A DNA stretch of 64,000 nucleotides from Symbiodinium sp. CCMP2592. Its lineage: Eukaryota; Sar; Dinophyceae; Suessiales; Symbiodiniaceae. The notes under the pieces are model-generated. The model did no database searches. It was not told the origin of the DNA and worked only from the letters and a program-made list of their open reading frames with translations. The translations under genes were made by a program, and so were the position numbers. The stretch spans positions 434,001 to 498,000 of the forward strand of contig CAJNDT010003524.1 in assembly GCA_905221615.1 (NCBI GenBank), written 5' to 3'. Shown piece after piece: positions 51,926 to 60,798 of this stretch. The first letter of the stretch is position 1, and each line of letters starts with the position of its first letter.

Positions 51926-54900
51926 GGGTATGAGCCCAACGCTACCCGATGAGGATGGGGCTCCGAACTACGGGGCACTGTTCTCGGACCCACTGCGTGT
52001 GGATGATGAAGCGTCACTTTCGGCACCTACAGTGGCTTTGCCTAATGGGGTTCCCAATGTACCAGTAAGTGAAGTTCATGGTCAGGACCCTGTGGCCCCC
52101 AGCAGCACTGTGAATGACGGTGTGGAAGTACAAAGTGCGACGCGTAAGATTCCTGTCGATGGAACAGCATCGCGCACGGAGCCGGCCTCACCGGTGGCTC
52201 CTCTAGCTGCACATACCGGAGTTTCTCTTCCGCTGTTCCCCGCCTTCCAGCCTTCGCCTCTGCCAGGGCAGTCACCTGTGGCTGCGCAAGAAGGAGGACC
52301 TCGACCAGGTTCGTGGTTTACCAGGTTGGGGGATTACATTCAGAAGAGAGTGGAGGTTACTTCGTGGTCTTCCCCTCCGGCGTCTACGACTAACCAAGCA
52401 AGTGTGTGGCATAATCGAAGTCAAGTTCAGACTATGATGGTTGCGTCTCCAGTTGTGGGAGAAAGGAGACCGGAATCGAACTCAAGCGGTTCCGCCGGAA
52501 TTCCTCAAGAAATGGTTCAGGCTGAAGTAGCCAGACAACTGGACAGTGCGATGAGTGAAGTGATGAGTCGGCTGCAGGATGAGAGACTGAAGACAGAGCA
52601 GGCGACCTTGGAAGCTAGGCAGCTACGTGAGCAGCTTGAGAAATATGAGATGAGGGCCCAGTCAGGGCCGGCTGCCCCCCTTGGTCCTCCACCGGGGTTT
52701 CTTCCGCTGAGTTTGAGAGATCATGGAGCTTCTACCGGAGTCCCTGCGAATCATCCTCTACCTGGTCCTATGCCAGGGTCGACCGCGCAAACGGCTCATG
52801 GTCGTCAGAGCGTTGGCGATGTGGAATATAAAGGTGAAGACGCTACAGTTGCAGGAGTTCCTAACCTACTTCGAGGTGATCGGGCTTTTACAAGCATTGG
52901 TGATGTTGTCGCTGAAGGCTCTAACGTACCACGGGGTGATCGGGCTTTCGCGAATTGTGCGGATCGTGGTTCAGGAGTTTCTAACCTACCTCTTGGTGAT
53001 CGGGCGGCTGCAGCAGTTAGGGGTGTAGAACCCAATGTCTATGATCCTGGAGCTTCTACCGGAGTTCCGGCGAATCATCCTCTACCTGGTCCTTTTGAAG
53101 AATATGGAGCTAGGTCTCGTACCAGGTCTCAGTCGCCGGGTGGTCCACGTGCCTTTTTCCAGGGCTTGTTCGGTCTGGGTACAACTGGTCGTGATGAAGG
53201 ACAGCAGTTTGATCAAGGAGTTCAGATGGGATCGAGAACGATACCTACCACCTACATACCACCTCCACTTCAACCTCCCTTACCTCCACCTCCACTACCA
53301 CCTACAACTACAGGTGCAGCGGCGCCGGCTCGGGATGGCGACGTCTTGGCGACTTTAGCCAGGGGCATAGAAGCGCTACTGCAGCAACAGCAACAAGGGC
53401 CTCGGCAAGATCGTCCAGAAACGGTTAAGCCAGGTATCTCTGAACTTCCTCCACTTCCAGAATACCAGCCGTTAACGGGGTCGATAGACTTGCTTCACTG
53501 GTTGACGCACATAGCGCCGATGATGGAGGACTTGTCGGATACCAGTCTACTTTGGTGGCAGCAGACCGTCAAGGATGCCCTCACTTGGTATGCTCAGTAC
53601 TCAGCTGCGCCACCGCTTGCACGATTACAACTTCGACCGAGACCCACCCATGATCTTCGTCCGGAGTGGGCTAGAGTTGAAAGACGTGCCACGGCAATGA
53701 TGCTCAGCGCCGTTCCGAAGGCGATCCGTGAGGAGATAATCGCTCACGGCCAGATGTCGAGTTTGGATGTGCTTTGCAAGCTGTACTCGGTGTATCAACC
53801 GGGTAATCTGCAGGAGAAGTCGTTGGTTCTACGGATGCTGGAGCAGCCCGAGGAGTGCACTACGGCCCTCCAAGCGGTGGAGGGGCTACGACGATGGAGC
53901 TTGTGGAGACGGAGAGCGGCTTCCTTGGGGATGGCAGAACCGGATGCGTCGGTTTTGGTTAGAGGACTGGACAAGATCACAGCTCCCATCATCCAGGGGA
54001 GCGGGGAGCTTTCGTTCCGAGTGAGCTTGATCAGGAGCACGCTGCAAGTGGATGTGAGTCCATCTTCGTCTACGGTGACTACCTTTCACCAGCACCTCCA
54101 GGCTGAGATGGAGCAACAGGCCAGACTGGGAGTTGCAAAAGGGACCGCGGATGCTTCCCCTGCGCTGCGTGCTGTTACCACCAACACCACAACCACCACA
54201 ACGTCACAACAACCAACCACTACAACTCCATCTACTTCCCCTACTACAAAGCAGCAGGGTTCGTTGTGCCGATTCTTTGCGTCAGACAAGGGCTGTCGAA
54301 GAGGCAACGGATGTCGCTTCCCACATACGTGGGCCCTGTTGGAAAAGGGAAGTCGGCAGCGCAAGTGCTTGTGCTGCGGATCTACACAGCATAAAGTCAA
54401 GGAGTGTCGAGCTCCAGGCGGCGGTCAGGCGAGGACTACAACCTCGCGTACGGAGGCGGCGGGCCCAGGGGAGACGGGGTCTACATCGCCTACGGCATCA
54501 GCGACGGATTCGCCGACGAGGAAGGTGAAGTTCGATGGCGAGCAGGTGCAGGCCAAGGTGTTTCAAGTTCTGCAAGATGTGAAGAACATCCCACTGTTCA
54601 GGTCAGTGGTGGACACAGTGAGTCGTTGGGCCTGTCAACCTGTACCTCCCTCGCCAAGGGCGCGGTCTGCGCTGTTGGACTCAGGAGCGACTCATGTTCT
54701 ACGTGCTCCTTCAGACAATCATGAATGGCTCCAGGCCAAGGATGTGAAGGTGAAGCTGGCTGGAGATGGTTATGCGGCCATGCGTCAAACCTCCGCGGGC
54801 ACTATTCTCAATGAGGACCAAATGGCCCAAGTGATCGTTCCCCTCGGTAAGGTCATCTCCACCCTTGGATATAAACTACACTGGACGTCCCAGGAGTGCT

Positions 54901-57900
54901 ACCTGTATGCCGAGGATGGGGAGATTATCACCCTTGAAGTGGTTCGAGGATGCCCTGAGGTGAGCGAGGAGGTTGCCAAGAAGCTGATAACGAGGCTGGA
55001 ACAGACCCAGCTTCCAGAACTCAAGGAGGCCACTGAGGCGTCGGTCAAGGCGTTGAGCTTTGTGAAGTCCAGCTGGTGGGTTTGTCTCATGGAGTATGTT
55101 ATGACGGGCAGTAGTGATGCTGCAAAAATGGCAATCAAGAAGGCCCCGTTCTTGTTGTACAAGGACGTGTTGGTGGAGGGCCTGGCTTGTCAAAGGCCAA
55201 GGAAGGGCATCTGGGAGATGCTCAAGGCCATCAACGTGAACAGGCGAACTCGGAAGCGCCTGATGAACTCTTCTTCGTGGGTGGTTCGCTGGGACCCCCC
55301 GGCAGTGGATCGTCCCCGGGATGCCTTGAAGCATCTGGGCATGGCCAAGGAGACCATGTACATCAACTTGAACACCTTGCTGATGGAGAATGAGTTCGAA
55401 GAAGTTTGGAAAGTGGTGCTTTGGGGAGCAGCGGAAGGAAAAATCAGCACCGTCGTCGCTAAGGACAGTTTGGGAACTCCGATGAACCATGTGGTGGCCG
55501 CCCCTCACCGCAGTAAGGTGCATTATTTGCATGCACTGGCAACGGCAGGCCGAACTGCTCATGGTCAGGGTGCGGTGAGACTGCTGGTCGAGGACCTCGA
55601 TCGAGTTCAGCGAGATCAGCGCGATGGTGTGGAAAGTATGTGGCCGGCATGGTCTATGTGCAAAGATGCCAAAGAGTACATGGCCGAGATGGAGATTGTT
55701 GATATCTCCATATCGGAGTTCACGGGCGAAAACTACGTGAGGGTCGCTCGTCTTGATGGTGATGCAGCTTGGCGACTGCACGTGATGCGGGGGCATCAGC
55801 CTTTTCGTCGGGACTGCTCGGTGTGCGTTCGCAACAGTGCCACAAGGAAGCAACACCGAACAACGATGCATCCAATGGCCTACACGTTAAGTGTGGACGT
55901 GGTGGGGCCGCTGAAGGAGTATGGCAAGTCACCAGACGGGAAGTTCTTCAAGTACTTCGTCATTGGCGCTCTAAGAATACCTAAGGTTGAAGGTGGTGAT
56001 GGACATCCAGAAGTTCATGGGCATCCTATCCCTCCAGATGGTGTTGAGGAAGACGATGACGAGGAGATCCTCTCCGAGGAGGAGCGTGACGAGGAGGAGG
56101 CCGTTCCTGAGAGTGACTACTGTGACCCTGCGGAGATTGAGAAGGAAAATGAGCGGTGGAAGGAGCTGAAGGCTATGTTTAAGGAGCCCATTGCCACCAC
56201 CACCTTGTACTTTGCGGCTCCGGTCAACAACAAGAAGGCAGCCACGATGCTACCCGCCGTCCAAAAGATTGTCTTGGATGTGAAGGCTCTTGGCTACCCG
56301 ATAACAAGGCTGCATAGTGATCGCGGCGGTGAGTTCAGAGGCCACTTGGTGCGGCGGTGGGCTCTTGCCCAAGGGATGTGGCCTACTACGACGTCGGGAT
56401 CGGAGTCGGCATCTAATGGGGTCGCTGAAGCAGGAGTGCGATACTTAAAGCGCCGAGCCAGAGTACTACTGGATAGTTCAGGCGTGGGTCGACAGCACTG
56501 GCCTACGGCGGTTCAACATGCGGCAGCCCAACAGCGTTGTGATCAACTTGGAGTGCTACCTGCACTCCCTGTGGCCTATGGTACCAAGGTGTATGTGAAG
56601 ACCAAGAAGTACAAGACTGGTGCGGTTGAAGATTTTGGACCGCACTGGACTCGCAGACGGTATGTGGGACCGTCCACGGATATCCGAGGAGGCCATGTCA
56701 TTTTGAAGGACACCGGAACCTTTGTGCAGACGACCCATGTGAGGATTACCAGGGAGCCGCCTCCTTTGGACACCATTGCTCCGACTGTGGTTGTGGAGCC
56801 TGAAACAAGTCTTCCGGCCCCTGGAGAGGGAGAACCTCCTTTACCACCACCAGATGTCCCTCCTCCCGAAAGGAGGCTTCGTGCAAAGACTCCCCGAGCC
56901 GCGAAGCTCGACGAACTTTATGAGCCTTGTGTTGAGCTGTTTGAGGCTACCCAGGGTATGAAAGGTTCGTTGGAGGAGGAGTGTGAGCTGAAGTATCTTC
57001 GGTTGGAGGAGATTGAGTACCTGGAAGGTGTCGCGCGTGGCTTGTGTCAGGACAGAAAGTTCTCTAAGAGGGATGGTCACCAGTTGCTGAGTTTGTTTGC
57101 GGGGACCTGTGGCAATTTGAAGGTTCCACGTGCTCCTGAAGGGCAAGGCTTGGTGCTGGGTGCCTATGTCCATGGAGGGTCATTTGGAGTGACTCGGTAT
57201 GGACGAGATCTACCATGGGTCATGAAGTATTTCAATATGTACCTCTATGAGAGGATAAAAGCTCGTTGGCCACATGTACGTCCTACTTGGACCACTTTAG
57301 CCCTTCAATGTGCGGAGACTATTCCCCGTCATCGAGATGTTCACAATGAGCGAGCTACGTTCAACTACGTTGTGGAGCTGAAGTCTGAAGATGAGGGAGG
57401 GCTGTGGGTTGAGGATAAAGGCCTCGAGCGCGGTGTTGTTGGAGGTGAGCGACTAGAAGATTTTCAATATGAGACCGAAGATGGTGCGGTGTTTGATGGC
57501 TGTGTGGTGGATGTATCGGAGCAGCCGGCGGCCTTCAACCCCATGACCCCGCACGCCTATGTGATGATTGATCACCGACGGTGGTTTCTGAGCGCCTACA
57601 CGCCGCAAGGGTTCTCTCGGTTGAGTCGTGGTGACCAACAATATCTACAACAAGCTGGGTTTCCTCTTTGTCAAGAAGATGAAGATTACCACGGAGAGCA
57701 GGAAAAGGGTCCTGCACTAAGGGCTGCTGACTTACCTTCCGGGACTACGTCGAGTGGATCTCATGTTGACCGGGGAGATGTGGAAGTGGTTACCGTGGGT
57801 GATTGTGAAGGAAGCTTCAGTGATTGGGCCATCTATGTCGAGGACTACGTCGAGGAGGAGCTGGAACCGGGAGAGTGTGATCAAGTTCGGTGCTTGAGGA

Positions 57901-60470
57901 GGATTGGTTCTTCCGACGATCCTGGTGATGAGCTTTGGTCCTTGATTGGGGCATCAGAGTTGTTGTCTGAGGAGGAGGTGGGCCCAGAGGTTGCTGAGAA
58001 CTTTGGTGACAGGTTGGAGCATTGGAGCTCTATCGGAACTTTGGAAGTTCCACGACTTGCAAAGGTCGAACCCGAGTACACCCCAGGAATTGAGGAGATC
58101 ATCAAGAATGCGGTCGACCATCAAAGCCCGTTGCGCCACACCTACAACGCCCATGAGGCCAAGGAGGTGATAGAAAAATGGCGGTCCGCGATAGCTAAGG
58201 AGGTGGGTGTCGTTGAAAAGGGATTCAAGAGGATCCGTGCTGAGGAGGTCGCTGACTTAAGAAAGGAGTTCACTGTGCAGGAGCTCCCCTCCAAGCTCGT
58301 GTATACCGTCAAACCTCCGAGCACAACACCTACTACAACCGCAGGTCTTGGAGATGAAGCTGTCTACTGTCGTAGAAAGGCCAGGGTGGTGTGCTGCGGC
58401 AACTTTGCTGACGAGGAGGGCTCCGACCTCTTCGCTGGAGGCATCGCCGCCGAGAGCATGAGATGCGTGTTGGTGTATACAGCAGACCAGGGCTGGATGG
58501 TTGGAATAGTTGACGTGACGGGAGCCTTTATGCTAACTCCGCTCCCGCAATCACGAGGGCAAGTTCGATATGTTATAAGGCCACCCGCTGCTTTAGTAGC
58601 CCTAGGTTTGGCAGACCGAAACGAAAGGTGGCTGTTGACGCATGGAATGTACGGCTTGCGCCAATCCCCGAGGCTTTGGGCAGAGTACCGGGATACCGAG
58701 CTGAAAGGCATCACCGTCGAGTATGACAACAAGGTCTACGGGCTGAAGCAGGGTGTTGCAGAGCCAAACATGTGGTTGGTTTACGAAGTTGGAGCACCCC
58801 TAGATCGACCTCCGGAGGGCTTGATCCTGGTGTACGTTGATGATATTATGCTATGCGGACCAAGAGGTTTGGTGTGTGCTGTAGCGGCCAAAGTTTCCCA
58901 GTTATGGAAAACTTCGGAGTTGGAGCTGTTGACTGCGGAGCACGACCTACGGTTCCTTGGGTGCGAGATATCAACGACATCAGATGAGAACGTCTTCTAC
59001 CTCCACCAGCGGCCCTACATCGACGAGATACTACGCCACCACGGGATCGCGGGGACTACGTTGTCACAAGTGCAAGCACCACGCGACATGGTGACCTTTG
59101 AAGCGTTTGAAGGAGAGACCCCGGGCACCCCCGAGGAGATTAAAGCCGCGCAGCGGCTATGCGGCGAGCTTTTATGGTTGGCCCAGCGATCAAGGCCGGA
59201 CATATGCTACGTTGTCAGTGCTATGGGTTCCTTGCTTTCCCGTGCGGCTGTTAGATGTGTTGCTATAGGCATGCGACTCCTAGCCTACTTGCAGCAGACC
59301 AAGAATATGGCCTTGACGATGAGGGCAACATCGGGCGAGCTTATCGCCTACTCGGATAGCTCCTTTGCCCCGCAGGGCAGCCGGAGCTTTACTGGAGTGG
59401 TGTTGAGCTGGAAGGGTTCACCCGTATCCTGGAGGGCGGCCAAACAGCCGTTCACATGCCTGAGCACAGCAGAATGCGAGTTGGTGGCGTCAATTGAAGC
59501 TTTGACTATGGCAAAGTCTTTGGAGGCGATTGTCAGTCAAATAGAGCCACAACCCCGGATGATAATTTTGGGGATCGATAACCAGGCTACCATCGCGATC
59601 GCCCAGCCCTCAACTACGGCTTCTTGGAGGACGAGGCACTTGCGGGTTAGGGCGGCCTACATCCACGAGCAGGTGGAGTCGAATCAAGTTCAGATCCGTT
59701 ATGTTCCTGGGAAGCAGCAGTGGGCGGATCTACTCACGAAAAGTTTCCCACGGCAACGCTTGGTCGAGTTGACTGCACTATGGGGTTTTGTGGATCGTGT
59801 TCATGAAGCCTCGAAAAAGGCAGTGGTGAAGGCTATGTTGATGTGTATGGTGGTCCAGACCACACGTGCTCAGGAGCAACCGGAGCCCCTCGCGATCAAC
59901 ACCTCCCTCGAGCTCTACGTGATGATCTTGGTGATGGGCATAGCCGTTGTTGGGCTTTGGGAGTTCATATGGCTGTGTGTCGACAGGTGCTGTACGAGGC
60001 CCGAAGAAACCAGGACTGCGCGCAGAATGAGAAGACTACGAGAGGCTGTTCAGCGGGAGCTCGAGACCCAGATCCACGAAGCAGCCGCTTCGCCTACTGG
60101 AAATGACCAAGGACCTCCGACTACTCCACCAAGGCCAAGGCGGGCATCTACTTCTATGTCAACATCGTCAGCTCCTCCTTCGGTGCTGAGTTCTCCTATG
60201 CCTAGGCGACCATGCGTTGTTAACGCTGCTACACAGACGGAGATTAATCAGGACTACGTGCCAATAGTTGAGTACCTGGATCGTGATGTACCGGTACCAG
60301 TCCATGTTCGTGAGTGGCATCCCGGACCACTCTATGTTACCCCCCACGGCGACACCTTTCATACCCATGAGCGATGCTGGGGATTGAGGAATGCAAGATC
60401 GCGACCTTTGCGATTCTGTCAGTGTTGCCGTGATAATGGAGGGCACTCCCTACGTGAACGTCACGGATGA
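51798..60470 (+). CDS. Copia Gag-Pol polyprotein with dioxygenase-like insert and membrane tail
   Basis: The protein has 2,890 aa, about twice the usual copia length. A second possible start is Met26 (51873); both starts lie in the LTR. Domains in order: a long Gag with a coiled coil near 237-290 and duplicated Gly/Pro-rich passages; a CCCH finger (824-843); a CCHC knuckle (857-870); an aspartic protease with DSGA at D961; integrase with H1328 of the zinc motif and catalytic D1367, D1508 and E1544, the last two 35 residues apart; a 2OG-Fe(II) oxygenase-like domain (about 1765-1945; H1845, D1847, H1919, R1927 or R1928); reverse transcriptase with YVDD at 2346-2349; RNase H with D2520, E2559, D2594 and D2644; a membrane segment (about 2707-2730); and a Cys/His tail from about 2850. 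The acidic stretch between the first two integrase Asp residues widens their spacing to 140. There is no stop or frameshift, so the protein is probably functional. Confidence 0.95.
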   Translation: MIGRSQQCSCASCKTVRIINSFTSAMSYPHAVSGASESALLQQGMSPTLPDEDGAPNYGALFSDPLRVDDEASLSAPTVALPNGVPNVPVSEVHGQDPVAPSSTVNDGVEVQSATRKIPVDGTASRTEPASPVAPLAAHTGVSLPLFPAFQPSPLPGQSPVAAQEGGPRPGSWFTRLGDYIQKRVEVTSWSSPPASTTNQASVWHNRSQVQTMMVASPVVGERRPESNSSGSAGIPQEMVQAEVARQLDSAMSEVMSRLQDERLKTEQATLEARQLREQLEKYEMRAQSGPAAPLGPPPGFLPLSLRDHGASTGVPANHPLPGPMPGSTAQTAHGRQSVGDVEYKGEDATVAGVPNLLRGDRAFTSIGDVVAEGSNVPRGDRAFANCADRGSGVSNLPLGDRAAAAVRGVEPNVYDPGASTGVPANHPLPGPFEEYGARSRTRSQSPGGPRAFFQGLFGLGTTGRDEGQQFDQGVQMGSRTIPTTYIPPPLQPPLPPPPLPPTTTGAAAPARDGDVLATLARGIEALLQQQQQGPRQDRPETVKPGISELPPLPEYQPLTGSIDLLHWLTHIAPMMEDLSDTSLLWWQQTVKDALTWYAQYSAAPPLARLQLRPRPTHDLRPEWARVERRATAMMLSAVPKAIREEIIAHGQMSSLDVLCKLYSVYQPGNLQEKSLVLRMLEQPEECTTALQAVEGLRRWSLWRRRAASLGMAEPDASVLVRGLDKITAPIIQGSGELSFRVSLIRSTLQVDVSPSSSTVTTFHQHLQAEMEQQARLGVAKGTADASPALRAVTTNTTTTTTSQQPTTTTPSTSPTTKQQGSLCRFFASDKGCRRGNGCRFPHTWALLEKGSRQRKCLCCGSTQHKVKECRAPGGGQARTTTSRTEAAGPGETGSTSPTASATDSPTRKVKFDGEQVQAKVFQVLQDVKNIPLFRSVVDTVSRWACQPVPPSPRARSALLDSGATHVLRAPSDNHEWLQAKDVKVKLAGDGYAAMRQTSAGTILNEDQMAQVIVPLGKVISTLGYKLHWTSQECYLYAEDGEIITLEVVRGCPEVSEEVAKKLITRLEQTQLPELKEATEASVKALSFVKSSWWVCLMEYVMTGSSDAAKMAIKKAPFLLYKDVLVEGLACQRPRKGIWEMLKAINVNRRTRKRLMNSSSWVVRWDPPAVDRPRDALKHLGMAKETMYINLNTLLMENEFEEVWKVVLWGAAEGKISTVVAKDSLGTPMNHVVAAPHRSKVHYLHALATAGRTAHGQGAVRLLVEDLDRVQRDQRDGVESMWPAWSMCKDAKEYMAEMEIVDISISEFTGENYVRVARLDGDAAWRLHVMRGHQPFRRDCSVCVRNSATRKQHRTTMHPMAYTLSVDVVGPLKEYGKSPDGKFFKYFVIGALRIPKVEGGDGHPEVHGHPIPPDGVEEDDDEEILSEEERDEEEAVPESDYCDPAEIEKENERWKELKAMFKEPIATTTLYFAAPVNNKKAATMLPAVQKIVLDVKALGYPITRLHSDRGGEFRGHLVRRWALAQGMWPTTTSGSESASNGVAEAGVRYLKRRARVLLDSSGVGRQHWPTAVQHAAAQQRCDQLGVLPALPVAYGTKVYVKTKKYKTGAVEDFGPHWTRRRYVGPSTDIRGGHVILKDTGTFVQTTHVRITREPPPLDTIAPTVVVEPETSLPAPGEGEPPLPPPDVPPPERRLRAKTPRAAKLDELYEPCVELFEATQGMKGSLEEECELKYLRLEEIEYLEGVARGLCQDRKFSKRDGHQLLSLFAGTCGNLKVPRAPEGQGLVLGAYVHGGSFGVTRYGRDLPWVMKYFNMYLYERIKARWPHVRPTWTTLALQCAETIPRHRDVHNERATFNYVVELKSEDEGGLWVEDKGLERGVVGGERLEDFQYETEDGAVFDGCVVDVSEQPAAFNPMTPHAYVMIDHRRWFLSAYTPQGFSRLSRGDQQYLQQAGFPLCQEDEDYHGEQEKGPALRAADLPSGTTSSGSHVDRGDVEVVTVGDCEGSFSDWAIYVEDYVEEELEPGECDQVRCLRRIGSSDDPGDELWSLIGASELLSEEEVGPEVAENFGDRLEHWSSIGTLEVPRLAKVEPEYTPGIEEIIKNAVDHQSPLRHTYNAHEAKEVIEKWRSAIAKEVGVVEKGFKRIRAEEVADLRKEFTVQELPSKLVYTVKPPSTTPTTTAGLGDEAVYCRRKARVVCCGNFADEEGSDLFAGGIAAESMRCVLVYTADQGWMVGIVDVTGAFMLTPLPQSRGQVRYVIRPPAALVALGLADRNERWLLTHGMYGLRQSPRLWAEYRDTELKGITVEYDNKVYGLKQGVAEPNMWLVYEVGAPLDRPPEGLILVYVDDIMLCGPRGLVCAVAAKVSQLWKTSELELLTAEHDLRFLGCEISTTSDENVFYLHQRPYIDEILRHHGIAGTTLSQVQAPRDMVTFEAFEGETPGTPEEIKAAQRLCGELLWLAQRSRPDICYVVSAMGSLLSRAAVRCVAIGMRLLAYLQQTKNMALTMRATSGELIAYSDSSFAPQGSRSFTGVVLSWKGSPVSWRAAKQPFTCLSTAECELVASIEALTMAKSLEAIVSQIEPQPRMIILGIDNQATIAIAQPSTTASWRTRHLRVRAAYIHEQVESNQVQIRYVPGKQQWADLLTKSFPRQRLVELTALWGFVDRVHEASKKAVVKAMLMCMVVQTTRAQEQPEPLAINTSLELYVMILVMGIAVVGLWEFIWLCVDRCCTRPEETRTARRMRRLREAVQRELETQIHEAAASPTGNDQGPPTTPPRPRRASTSMSTSSAPPSVLSSPMPRRPCVVNAATQTEINQDYVPIVEYLDRDVPVPVHVREWHPGPLYVTPHGDTFHTHERCWGLRNARSRPLRFCQCCRDNGGHSLRERHG
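51926..51940 (+). other. Primer-binding site candidate, half-tRNA iMet type
   Basis: The first 15 bases after the 5' LTR read GGGTATGAGCCCAAC. Their complement resembles the anticodon stem-loop of eukaryotic initiator tRNA-Met (GGGCTCATAACCC) apart from one missing A. They do not resemble a tRNA 3' end. Drosophila copia is known to prime from a cleaved 5' half of initiator tRNA-Met in this way. Here the site also lies within the open reading frame. Confidence 0.55.
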
Positions 60471-60521
60471 GCTGGGCAGACTGCGGAATGGAGTGTGTGA
60501 TCTCCCTTCACCAGGTAGCTC

Positions 60522-60530
60522 AAGGAGGAG
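60522..60530 (+). other. Polypurine tract
   Basis: AAGGAGGAG lies immediately before the 3' LTR, where LTR elements prime plus-strand DNA synthesis. It falls 52 bases after the polyprotein stop codon. Confidence 0.8.
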
Positions 60531-60793
60531 TGATGAAAGCCTTGAGTCTGCCAGCTTCTTGAAATTATGTGCATTAACCAGACCTTGATGGTCCAAGCTT
60601 CGCGAAGTGCTAGAAGACTGTAGCCAGTGTCAAGCACGGCAGGTCCTAGTACATGAAGCATTGCCATGATCGGCAGAAGCCAGCAATGTTCGTGCGCTTC
60701 GTGTAAAACAGTTCGCATTATCAATTCGTTTACTTCCGCCATGTCGTATCCACATGCTGTATCTGGTGCGTCAGAGAGTGCCTTGCTTCAGCA
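60531..60793 (+). repeat. 3' LTR
   Basis: This is the exact 263-bp copy of 51663-51925. It ends at TTCAGCA and is followed by the right target duplication and TTTAGGG-like sequence. Confidence 0.96.
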
Positions 60794-60798
60794 TTAGG
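60794..60798. other. 5-bp target-site duplication, right copy (TTAGG)
   Basis: TTAGG directly follows the 3' LTR and matches the five bases before the 5' LTR. Confidence 0.85.

Larger units (their letters stand above)
51663..60793 (+). mobile_element. Complete Ty1/copia-type LTR retrotransposon
   Basis: The element is 9,131 bp. It has two 263-bp direct terminal repeats that I read as identical base for base, each starting TGATGAAAGC and ending TTCAGCA (TG...CA ends). A 5-bp direct repeat, TTAGG, flanks it. A primer-binding-site candidate follows the 5' LTR, a polypurine tract precedes the 3' LTR, and one open frame of 2,890 codons lies between. The domain order Gag, protease, integrase, reverse transcriptase, RNase H is the copia (Pseudoviridae) order. 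Identical LTRs and an intact frame indicate a very recent insertion. The target was degenerate TTTAGGG repeat, apparently inside an intron of a minus-strand gene, because an exon-like segment ends only about 60 bp away at 51,602. Confidence 0.97.

Noticed and set aside
54876-55871. 331-codon antisense frame inside the copia ORF
   Set aside because: It is a shadow of the GC-biased polyprotein codons on the opposite strand, with no domain or start context.
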